In this document: piece by piece, positions 10,096-22,000 of the stretch | Layout: the number at the start of each line of letters is the position of its first letter | Position numbering within the stretch: position 1 is the first letter of the stretch | Assembly: GCA_964017235.1 (NCBI GenBank) | Contig: OZ024933.1 | Location: 8,993,962 to 9,057,961 of the forward strand | DNA from: Sabellastarte sp. h YS-2021 | Lineage: Eukaryota > Annelida > Polychaeta > Sabellida > Sabellidae | Direction: 5' to 3' | Length of the DNA stretch: 64,000 nucleotides | Notes under the pieces: model-generated | Database searches by the model: none | What the model was told of the DNA's origin: nothing | Seen by the model: only the letters and a program-made list of their open reading frames with translations | Translations under genes and position numbers: made by a program

Positions 10096-13000
10096 GTAAG
10101 TTACTTTATGGTGGGGTATTTATCTCATCTTCCCAGATTATATCTTGATCTCCTCTTAAGTCCATATCAAGCAATAACAATGCTTTATTTTAGGGCAATA
10201 TTATGAAAAATAGCATTTTTATGTACCCTTTGCCCCCAAATGCAAACGTTGCAAAGTATATGCATAAATGCAGGTGTGAAGTCAGAAAACATAAGTGTTG
10301 AATACTTTAAAAATTGGCAAAAAATTAGTTAATTTTTCAGTCGTCGCAAACTTATTTTGGTTTGCTGTTGTAAAACTACAGCCCACTTAGATATTGTATA
10401 TTAACATATTTTCACATCCACTGTTACATATAGAAACGGCATCTTGAGCCCTGGGACCGTATTCTACAAAAATGCTTAAAAAAGGTGACCTTAGATCTAA
10501 GTGAGTGAAGGTTTTTTACTTAAGTTCTTGCACTTTGTATTCACAAAACAAAAGTCAGGAATGTTTAATTTCTTCATTTCTTACTTAAAATCCAATGTCC
10601 AATAAAATTCACAGTCCCTGTCCCCCCAATAAAGAAGCAATGGGATGATATATATTTATTATGCAATTATATAATGTTTCTACTAAAATTATTGTAAATA
10701 CATAACATTAAACGAGTACATAATAAAATATACAGGAATTGTAGAAAGTGACATTATAACAGAAAATATAATTACCCCAGTACTACCCTCCCCATGATAA
10801 TGACCTGACCCCAAGGTCAGAATAACGGATAGCATTAAGCTATGGGATAAATTATGGACAAAACCTGCATGTGGGTTTAAAATAACAGATTTTAAATAAG
10901 TTAAAGGATAAAACAATTACCCCAATAAGGGAGAGGTCAAAGCAGAAAGTTGATCCCAAGGTCAAATCACATGGACTAATGTTCATGCAAAATGTAACAC
11001 GAGGAAAACCCCAGAGGTGAAAAGGTGATAACAATACCCCAAAGAGGTGAGAGGTGAAGGTCAGAGGTGGGTGGAGGTACCACAGGTTGTAGGCTAGAAT
11101 AGAATGGTATCGAAGTAATAGTTACAACTATGAACCTAGTAAAGGACCAGTTTTACCAGAAAGATGACCTAGATAAGAGGTCAAAGAACGATATAAACCT
11201 GAGGTCAAGGTTTGGATAGAGGGTATATCCCATGTTATAGATTAATACACTGTGAAAGTTGTAAAAGAGTTATAAATCAGCTTTTGAATGAGATATTATA
11301 GGGGCCCCAAACACCCAGTAGAACTAGTGAGAAAGGAGGTGAGAAGAGGTGAGATCTAAAAGCGTCTGACACTGTAGAAGTCAGATGTCTGGAAGTGGTA
11401 TGTCTGGAGGGAAATATATCTCAAGACGCAGTCCAAAGTCCAGGTATCTTGTGCCTGGATATCTTGTACAGGTACCCCAGGGGAAAACGCCCAAGAGGCC
11501 CCACCCCTACGAAAATCATGGTAAATGAGGGATCTGGGCAAAGCTAAGAGGGTGGATATACTTTTAAGATGTTTTCTAGCAGTCGAGTCAGTAAGAGGCC
11601 TATAGGATTGGCCATGTGGTATTTGAAAAAGAGGGGCATCCTGGTCTGGAGGAATATAGGCCAGCATTTCACGCAATGCCTTCACAGGACATAAAGCTGA
11701 TTTACCCAAGGAAGGAAACACTGAGAGTAGTGATCTTGACATGGCCTTGGAAGGTCTTGGACCATTTAAGGACTATAACAGCTTTAGAATCTGCAAAAAT
11801 AACGTCTACCACACATAAATGTCTGGTGTTATCAAAGGTGGTAGTTGTGTGTGGGAGAATATTGGAAAGCCGAAGAGAGGAGAAAAAGGCTAGTAAATAA
11901 AATGGTTTAAAAATGAAAGGAAATTGAAGGTGAGTAGAAGCTGTAACAATTTGCAATAACAAAGTTTCATCTATGATGAGTGATATCTTAGGAGCGAATG
12001 AGCAATTTAATTTAAAAGATTTTATAAATAAGGGAATTCTATCATCTCTAAATGGAAGGGTATTAATCCCATATCCAATGCACATGGACTAATAGCAGTT
12101 ATATGATTAGTGATATGATCAGGAGACATACCAGACAGAGCCAGGTACTCCATGTATGCCAGAATAAACATGGACATAACCCCAGGGACAGCGACAGACC
12201 CACCACTACCAAAAAGGCAAGGAAAAGTCGAAACATACTCCTTTAGGAAGTCAGTATAGCTGGGCAGAAGCCAGTCCAAAGTCTCTTGCATGCCTGGGCA
12301 GCCAGTGGAGCCGTCGCCACCTGGGGATCTAAAACACAGGACATGATTCTAAATATCATGATTCAAGAGAGTAAGATCCAAATGTACATTCATCCGTATA
12401 GAGCAATCTAGAAAATTGCTTAATTTTTCACAATTGTCCTGAGTTTGGAACCATCTAGATAATAAATCCACCACAAATTTATCACAATCTCTAATATGTG
12501 TAACTATTACATTAATATTGTAAATAGCCGCCAACAGCCAAATGTTCCTGGCGCAAGTGGCCATGATAATGTCCCTGGCTTTCCCTAATGACAAAATCCC
12601 CACTACGGCTAGATTGTCACAACGAATTTCTATGGATTTGTTGGCCAAAGCCTGCCCCCAAACTTTCAGTGCCACCACTATATTAAGAATTTCTAAGTGA
12701 GCTATGTTATAGCCTTGGAAACCTTTGGGAATTTGTAAGGCATATATGTAATTGTCATATGAGCCACCTAAGCTCTCCAATGAAGCATCCAGGTAGATTG
12801 ATTTACGGACCAGTGGCTGATGATAAAAACTGACCCCATTATAAGAAGTAAGAAACACTTGAAATCACTTTAAGTCTTTGGAGAATTCTGCAGTTAAGAG
12901 AATAGTATTTTGATCAGAATTATCTCTTAAAAGCTGTAACATACAGTTTAAGAAAAACCTGGCTGGCTTCCCAAACTTTGTGCTATACAATAAGAGGCCT

Positions 13001-16000
13001 AGTAAAGATTGTAAGTCACTCTTAGTTACCATTCTCTTATCCGACCATAAGTCACAAACTTTACAGATTTCCTGAAGTTTAGAATCTGGAATGGAAATAG
13101 TCCTGTGAATCGTATCAAATAGTATTCCCAGACACATGACCTTAGTACTAGGAGGACAAGGCTTCTTATAACTGATGATCCACACTAGATAAGATCATTT
13201 ATGTAATTTAGGAGTGCATTATAACCATTTTTATTCACAATAAACCTTACTGAGTCGCTTATCTTAATAAACAAAAAAGCTCCCAAGCGAAATCTAAATG
13301 GAAGAGAAAGATCCAGATACAGCTTACCTTTGTGTTGTAAGCCTAAGAGGTCAATGTCTCCTGGATCTGTGCGAATATGCCTAAAGGCAAATATGAGCCA
13401 AAGGCCCAATTTCATTAAGTGTTCGTATACTGGAGTCTACCGAAGGATAATGCATTTGAAAAGCTGTACCCAAAAAGTGTTATTATTAACTGATAATCCT
13501 TTGGGAAAACTTAGATCCATGATAGTCCTCCTAGAGTCCGAATCTGACTTTTCCCTAGTCATGAATGATGAGATGTGGACATCAAAGGGGTTATTATCGA
13601 GAGGACCCAGCATAGCTTCAAAGCCAACTTCCTCCCAAGTGTATCTATCTACATGATCCGGTGTCCCATGAAATTTTTCTTCTTCCTGTCTTTTTACCCG
13701 TTTCCACGCCATCGCACATGCGCAGAGATGCTTATATTATAAACCGAAAACACTTTATTTAATATAATATCCAATATATTGTTTAAAGTTATCGATATAT
13801 GTACATTATATTTCTTAAACTATCATTTAACAGCAATAAAATACAGTAATAAATGAGATCTGTGGTTTAGAAGGGACTTAGAAGAAAAACTTTGCTTCCG
13901 GGAAAAATTTCACGTTATACCGGATACAATCTTGCAGAAGCATGATTAACTAAGGTACTTTGCAAATTTCTGGTTGTATCAAAATCTAAAGCAAATCCGA
14001 ATTTGATCAAATCCGTTAACTGTTGGTCGAAATAATCAGCTAAATGTTTTCTCCAACTAGACACATTCAGGTGAGTGTTGACTGGTATATGTAAACCCAA
14101 AAAATTGGGAATACACATACTCTTGATCAATCTATGTGCCATAAGCAGATCCGGAATTGAGTGCCAAACTTTGTGTGCCCCCTTAGAGACATAGATTGGG
14201 GCTAATGGAACACAACCAAACTTGGTACCTATCTGTGCTTTCCATTTACGGTACTCCAGAACTAGATCCGGATCTATGTCACTAAAACTTGAACCTATAA
14301 AATCAGGATCTGAATAGCCTTGTTCTGAGTCCGAACTTAAGATGTCAGCAGTATCACCTACCAGAGGGGGGCTCAGTGGTGTAGCGGTTAGAGTTCTCGC
14401 CTCCAACCTCTGTGGTCGCCGGTTTGAATCTCGGGCCGGGCCCTTCAAGTTGGAAAGTTGGTAGTTACTTGCCGATGCCCGGTGGTTTACAGTGCAGTAT
14501 GCACTGGTTTCCTCTACCCATAAACTACCCGTCACAATATCACCCTGGCTGTTGAATGTGACGTAAACAACAAATAAATAAGTCACCTACCAGAGAGGTA
14601 TTTTTTGTGTTTACTTTGTTGCACTTACTATGTAGGTCTTTAGCTTCAGAGACTTTATGGACTACAACACATTCATTGTTGGTATGATCAATACTCACTT
14701 GATTGTACTCCTGAACATCCAAAAAGCTAGAACTTATTTGCAACAGGAATTCTATACTGACTACTTAGTTGGTAGCTGCCCAGTTGATTATCCACAATCG
14801 GATCCGGATTTGGATGTAAAAACAAAGTATTTGTACGCACAACATGTGTGGCTTTGACATGACCTTTACCAGTGGTAGTGTCAGTATTATTATTAACACC
14901 AGTACTGCCCACCTCTTTTGGTGCCCTTTATGACCATAACTGCCAAGGACTCGGGCATATGTTCTATGGTCCCTATAATTAGTATAGGCCATTGCCAATT
15001 GGAAGGTGTGTTGAATTTTTTGTTTAGATCAACCTTGTAGTGAGAACAAGTCCTTATCAGAATAGTTAGCATTTATGACAAGTCTTGATTGCTGGACATT
15101 CCTCGAACCCAGGGGCATGTCCAGGTTCACTCGTTTTTTGTACTCCTATGACATTCTGTTTGTGGGTGGGGGTAAGCTTTACTATCTTTGGTACAACACA
15201 AGGCACATACATGTCTATACATGACACCTTTGGTCTCATGGGTCTGTTTTTGTGTCACACACCTTGATCATAGTATACACAATAGCAGTTTTGGCAGATT
15301 AGTGTTTGTCCTGTGCTCTCTGAATACTTCCTTGACTTCATTATACTCTCCATGCTATCCAATCTCGCCCCCAGTGCACTAAGCTGAGCAAAATTTTGGT
15401 ATTAAAATGATTTTGATCAACATTATTTTTATTCCAAGTGATGGACTGTGGGGCATGACCCTTGCCAGTATTATGAACTCTATCGAAATCATGGGAGTCT
15501 GAAGATAAATTTTGGTCAGAATGGTCAACTAGTATGTCTATGTTGTTACGGTCACGGGCAAGCGCGGTAGCAATTACCGGTTGTCTTTAAGTTGTAACAG
15601 AAAAAGCAAAAAGTTAAACTTAACAAATTTATTTAATAGTCAACAATAATGATTACAGTCAACTGGTATGCTCTTAACTAAACACACTAATACAATAATA
15701 AGATCTAGCTGACCTGACCACTGAGATTAAGAATAAGTTTATCCGCCGTATCCCGCAATCTGTTCTGTAATCCGTCCTGTGGTATATTCTGTGATCTGTC
15801 CAATGTCCTGTTGTCTGTCCCGTGATCTGTCCAGCGTTCACTCACACACAGATATCTATATCCTGTGACCCGTCCCACACTCAACAACACAAAAGGTGCT
15901 TGTCCTGCTATCCTTTATATATCCAGTCACACAGAAGGTCTGTCTGGAGATTTTTAGAGAGTTAACACAATTGTACTGTCTGCTCCAAGATATGGACAAT

Positions 16001-19000
16001 GTCCAAAATGCAGTAAATCCACTCTCTGTTATATAACTGTACAATATCCAAAAATATCCAAAGTGCAATAAATCTGTCCAGACAATGTATCTAGTTCACT
16101 CCAGTAAAAGTTCACAGCAACACGAGTTATATTATATTCCAAAACACAATAGCTCTCCTTATAGCCAGCGAATACAAAGTTCACTTGTGGTCAGATGTAC
16201 ATTCCTTATATACATTCACAGATTCCTCTGGAAGAAGCTTGAGCCATCTAGGCCAAAGGAGGAAGTTCTAGAAACTACTGGTAATTGGGTTTCCCCAAAT
16301 CTAACATAACCACTGAGGGGGGGGGATTTCCCCCAGTCTGTGAACAGATCAATAAACACCAAAACACAAAAATCAACAACTCCCTTACTTTAAATGTTAA
16401 CACACAAAAAGAACCAACAACACAATTATCTTTTATGACAATGTATAAACATAAAGCTTAAATTAAACAATGCACTAATATAGTGCCTAATATATGTAAT
16501 ATACAATGTACTAATATAGTGTCCAATACATGTAACACCTCCCCCCTTAAAGAAAAATTTTGGAAGCCAAGGGATTACAAAATTTTACAAGAGATTTTCA
16601 TGATGTATACAAACACAGGTAATAACATTTTACAAAACATTTTTGTCTAAATACAAAAGTAAAATTAGTACCATGTATAACCTTTATAAACTTACTAATT
16701 ACAGGTATATAAATTACAATTTAAATACAGCTTCTGGACAGGGCGTATCCGTGCGGACGCCATATTTTACTTTTTCAAAGTTCTGTTTATACACTGAATT
16801 CCCATCTTTAACAGTGTTTTTATTAATAGCCATCATAAGCTATGTTATACCTCTTTCAAAATATGGTAAAGCCATTTCACACAAGCGGTTTGAATGTCTG
16901 TTATCATAATTTTTAATTGTCCTATGGACAGTTTCTATTCTCTGTGTCACTGGGCATGACCCTAGATCTCTGGCCTGTAATTTGTTCAATTGGCCAGGTG
17001 ATGACACTGAAATTTTGCCTCCGGGATTGAAGACACGATTCTGTAATTTCTTGTCAAAAAGCATCTTCATTTTTGACTGAGAAGTTTTCAAATTTTGTTG
17101 CGCCAGCTCACAAGCCTTCTTCAACTTATTTCTGAACCTTGAGACATAATCTAACAGATTTAGGCTCTCGGTGTTCTCAGATAACCAATTTTCCTTCAAC
17201 AGCTTGAGAGGACCACGGACTGAATGGCCAAAGACCAACTCGAAGGGACTAAAGCCTAAAGACTCTTGAACAGATTCTCTAACTGCAAACAATAATAAGC
17301 TGATGCCTTCATCCCAGTCTTTTTCATTGTCTAAACAATATGTCCTAATCATATTCTTCAAAGTGGAATGGAACCTTTCAAGTACACCTTGGGATTCTGG
17401 GTGATAAGCACTAGATTTGATCTGTTTGGCACCTAACTGAAATACAACCTGTTGAAATAGTCCTGACACGAAATTTGACCCTTGATCTGACTGGATCTCT
17501 TTTGGTAAGCCAACTAGAGTAAAGAAATTAACCAGAGCTTTTGAGATTTTGGGAGCTGTTATGTTGGTCAATGGTATGGCTTCGGGAAATCTGGTTGAGG
17601 CGCACATAATGGTCAAAAGATATTGGTTTCTGGATTTAGTTTTTGGTAAGGGACCTACACAGTCAATTATCACTTTGCTAAATGGTTCCTCAAATGCTGG
17701 AATGGGTTTGAGAGGAGCTACAGGAATTTTTTGGTTTGGCTTTCCTACCATTTGACAAATGTGACAAGTCTTGCAAAATTCTGCCACACAGTGCCGAATT
17801 TGAGGCCAATAGAAATGTTTGGTTATCTTGTTGTAAGTTTTGTTGATGCCTAAATGGCCACCCATTGGAGACTCATGGGCCAATTTCAGTATCTCACTTT
17901 GGTACATTTTTGGTACAACAATCTGGTGTACTATTGACCATTCTTCAGATGCAGGGACATTTGGTGGCCTCCACTTTCGCATAAGCACACCATTTCTGAC
18001 ATAATAGCCTACAGGGACCTTATCTAGCTCTACTGGTGGCAAGACCAATTTGAATAAAGGAGCTAATTCAGGGTCATTTTCCTGCTCTGAAATCAAATTT
18101 GATTTTGAAAGCGATACATCTTGACAGTCAATTGAGTCTTGTTTTTCAGAATCTACCCTGGCCTTGGGATTTGTATCACTAAAATTCTGCACATCATGGT
18201 CATAGTTGTTTAAGAATGTATCTGACAAATCAACTAGGACATCTGTAGATTGTTTACAATCTTTTGGTTCTTCTTGGGCCTTTTTGGCCATAGCTCGAGT
18301 CACAGCACAGGAGGGAAAAATACCAGGAATAACCTCTTCTAATTTCTCAGTGCTAACCAAAGTGATCGGCTTAGAAGTAACCTTAGGATCAGCAACTACC
18401 TTTCCACCTGCAAGATCATTTCCCAACAACAAAGATACCCCTTTAATGGGTAAAGTGGGCCTGGTACCCACAACAACAGAACCAGTAACTAAGTCTGATA
18501 CTAACTTGACCTTATGCAAGGGAACGTTCACACAGCCTCCTTCAATACCTTGAGCAATGACACTCTCACCAGTAGATGTGCTTACACTCAATGGCAATAC
18601 ACCTTCTAAAAGTAAGGACTGAGTAGCTCCAGTGTCTCTTAATATCTTAATGGGGACCTGACTGGAACTACTTTCCAAGGATACAAAACCCTCAGACACA
18701 AAAGGTTTGAACTCTTCCCTAATAATCTCAGACTTGTCTAAACCAATACTAGACTCTGCTCTATTGGGATTTGAATGCCAGTTAGACTTGCTAGACACAA
18801 AGGCGTTGGGCGTTGCCTCCTTTTCTCTTCTCTTCTTTAAGAGCCAACAGTCAGACATAACATGCCCAGGTTTCTTACAATAGTGGCAAACAGGAGCAAA
18901 GGATCTGGGTTTCCTATCCTTACTCATTGTCTGATTTGAGGTTTGACCCTTATCTGAACTCTTTTCTGGAGCTACATTTTCAGATTTCTTTCCTATTTCT

Positions 19001-22000
19001 GGATACGACTTTTTAGCAGGACCAAAGGACTTATTCTTGTTGAAAGTGGACTTGTGAGTTAGCGCATAATCATCAGCATAAGTTGCTGCTTTTGCCAAAT
19101 TTTCAACTTTCTGTTCATCTAGATAGGTTTTAATGTCATCACGAACACACCTTTTGAACTCTTCGATCAAAATAACTTGCCTAAGTTTTTCAAAGTCTGT
19201 ACCTACTTCCCTAGAATTACACCATCTGTCAAAGTACACTTCTTTCTCATGGGCAAATTCAACATGAGTTTGACTTTCTTGTTTACGATAATTTCTGAAT
19301 TTTTAACGATATGCTTCTGGTACCAACTCATATGCTTTCAAAATAGCATTTTTGACAGAGTTATAGTCCACACATTCAGAAATTGGCAAAGCCGTGTATG
19401 CCTCCTGGGCCTTTCCCCTCAAAACACTTTGCAGCAATAAAGGCCACTGGTCTATAGGCCATTTCAAATTTTGAGCTACTCTTTCAAAGTGTTGAAAGTA
19501 CTTATCGACCTCTGACTCATTAAAAGGTGGTACCAGTCGCACATTTTTACCCAAATCAAATTTGGTAGCAATGGACTCTTCATGGGCAATTCTACGGGCA
19601 TTGAGTTTTAAAGTTCTCATTTCTCTTTCATGTTTAAGCTCAAGTTCCTTTTCTCGCTGTTGAGCTTCAAGCTCTTCTTTTCGTTGTTGAGCTTCAAGCT
19701 CTTCTTTTCGTTGTTGAGCTTCAAGCTCTTCTTTTCGCTGTTGAGCTTCAAGCTCTTCTTTTCGTTGTTGAGCTTCAAGCTCTTCTTTTCGTTGTTGAGC
19801 TTCAAGCTCTTCTTTTCGTTGTTGAGCTTCAAGCTCTTTAAGTCTTAACTCTCTTTCAATTTCTAATCGCCTGATCTCATATTGCCCAGAAGGTTCGATC
19901 GGTAGAGGCTTATACACTTCTAAACAACTATCAGGTAAAACATCTTCATCAACCAACTGTTCAACAATAAGCCTTTTAAGTTCATGTTTACGTGTTGACC
20001 TTTTCACCTGTAACTGTAATTTTTGTGCTATTTGCATTAACATATCTTTCTTAAAAGTTTCTAGAACTTCCATAGATGGTGACTGTACAAACTCTTTAGC
20101 ACTAGCCATTTTGAGCACTGTTGACTGTAACCAATTACTAAATCAAATGGATTTTCAAAATAATAATTGAGCAGTTGATCAAATGGTTGTAATCAAATGG
20201 TTGAATCCCGGACGAGCCCCCAATTTTCCTGTTACGGTCACGGGCAAGCGCGGTAGCAATTACCGGTTGTCTTTAAGTTGTAACAGAAAAAGCAAAAAGT
20301 TAAACTTAACAAATTTATTTAATAGTCAACAATAATGATTACAGTCAACTGGTATGCTCTTAACTAAACACACTAATACAATAATAAGATCTAGCTGACC
20401 TGACCACTGAGATTAAGAATAAGTTTATCCGCCGTATCCCGCAATCTGTTCTGTAATCCGTCCTGTGGTATATTCTGTGATCTGTCCAATGTCCTGTTGT
20501 CTGTCCCGTGATCTGTCCAGCGTTCACTCACACACAGATATCTATATCCTGTGACCCGTCCCACACTCAACAACACAAAAGGTGCTTGTCCTGCTATCCT
20601 TTATATATCCAGTCACACAGAAGGTCTGTCTGGAGATTTTTAGAGAGTTAACACAATTGTACTGTCTGCTCCAAGATATGGACAATGTCCAAAATGCAGT
20701 AAATCCACTCTCTGTTATATAACTGTACAATATCCAAAAATATCCAAAGTGCAATAAATCTGTCCAGACAATGTATCTAGTTCACTCCAGTAAAAGTTCA
20801 CAGCAACACGAGTTATATTATATTCCAAAACACAATAGCTCTCCTTATAGCCAACGAATACAAAGTTCACTTGTGGTCAGATGTACATTCCTTATATACA
20901 TTCACAGATTCCTCTGGAAGAAGCTTGAGCCATCTAGGCCAAAGGAGGAAGTTCTAGAAACTACTGGTAATTGGGTTTCCCCAAATCTAACATAACCACT
21001 GAGGGGGGGATTTCCCCCAGTCTGTGAACAGATCAATAAACACCAAAACACAAAAATCAACAACTCCCTTACTTTAAATGTTAACACACAAAAAGAACCA
21101 ACAACACAATTATCTTTTATGACAATGTATAAACATAAAGCTTAAATTAAACAATGCACTAATATAGTGCCTAATATATGTAATATACAATGTACTAATA
21201 TAGTGTCCAATATATGTAACAATGTCAATATCGGATCTGGAGTCAGACAGATTAGCATCTTACGCTACTTGCAGCTGAATGGGAATCCGACATTCTCCTC
21301 TGTTCGACCTCAAATTGTATCTGCCCTCATTCATGTTTCAAATATAAAAAAAAACTAAAATACTAATAAAAGTGCAGAATGGCCAACAGCAGACAGCAAA
21401 GAAAAATAAATTATGGTGTTCACAGGTCACCTTCCAAATTCAAAGTCGCCAATTTCCTTGCTGAAACAAAGGTCACACCCTACTGGCCAATCACAGAGGT
21501 GGTCGATTTGAACACATGGCTGACAAGAACCTACAATTAAAATACTTATTATGGTCGTACTAGGACTGAGCCCCGAGACACCCACATGTCTCCTGGCAAA
21601 AATACATGAAATTTAAGTTAGAAATGATCAAAATATTGTTGCAGAATACAGCCCCTGGTTTCTCTCTCTGCTGTGAATTGTCAAAAATAGGCTTTCACAA
21701 TGTTTCCTGTGTCAAAATTCAATAATTGTTACTGATGAGATAACTCCCTGTTAAACTCTAGTGATGTTCCTGCGTATACTTGGAAACAGATTAAACCTAA
21801 TGAAAGTGGGGAATCTTGTCATAGCATTATGTTTAGAGGTTTCAGCACAGCACTGTTAGGGGCCTGCTACATCAGGTGGGATGGAACTTAACCTTCACTC
21901 TCATTTATTTTGTAGCAAAGCATGGTTATTATTGCTTACTACCCCTGACTTATAAAATCACCGGTCACACTTCACTGACCACAATTGAATTTAAGCTTTG

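Larger units (their letters stand above)
15544..21221 (-). mobile_element. Gypsy-2: young LTR element with gag-protease-integrase and no RT/RNase H
   Basis: LTRs of 994 and 992 bp start TGTTACGG and end TGTAACA, flanked by a 4-bp duplication ATGT (15540-15543, 21222-21225). They differ at two bases plus a G-run length (9 vs 7), so insertion is recent. The internal region of ~3.7 kb has a tRNA-Pro-type primer site, one gag-pro-int reading frame with a single in-frame TAA, and a polypurine tract. Integrase following protease directly is the order of Gmr1-like gypsy elements, in which RT-RNase H comes after integrase; here that part is absent. It lies within DIRS-A gag. Confidence 0.93.
10780..21400 (-). 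mobile_element. DIRS-A: degenerate tyrosine-recombinase retrotransposon, interrupted by three insertions
   Basis: On the minus strand the order is gag remnant (21.3 kb, continued at 15.5-14.6 kb), RT N-terminal region (14353-13920), RT core (13661-12865), RNase H (12858-12349) and YR (12291-11356). The same order and many conserved blocks are seen in DIRS-B at 57.5-62 kb. Frameshifts and stops occur throughout. The ends are uncertain; the coordinates cover coding remnants plus the probable 3' region (10.8-11.35 kb), which has several GACC/GGTC-rich motifs. Confidence 0.8.

Noticed and set aside
14367-14582. tRNA gene
   Set aside because: A- and B-box-like sequences are followed by a long unrelated body and A-rich tail with target duplications: a SINE, not a functional tRNA.
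15705-16309. Small open frames duplicated at 20391-20995
   Set aside because: They are identical because they lie in the two LTRs, not because they are genes.
19630-19848. Plus-strand and shifted frames with LFSLLSFK repeats
   Set aside because: They arise from the 27-bp gag repeat read in other frames.
10453-21656. Short inverted similarity (GGGACCGTATTCTAC / GTTGCAGAATACAGCCCC) bracketing DIRS-A
   Set aside because: Similarity is only about 25 bases with mismatches and no target duplication, so it is not reported as the ends of one element.
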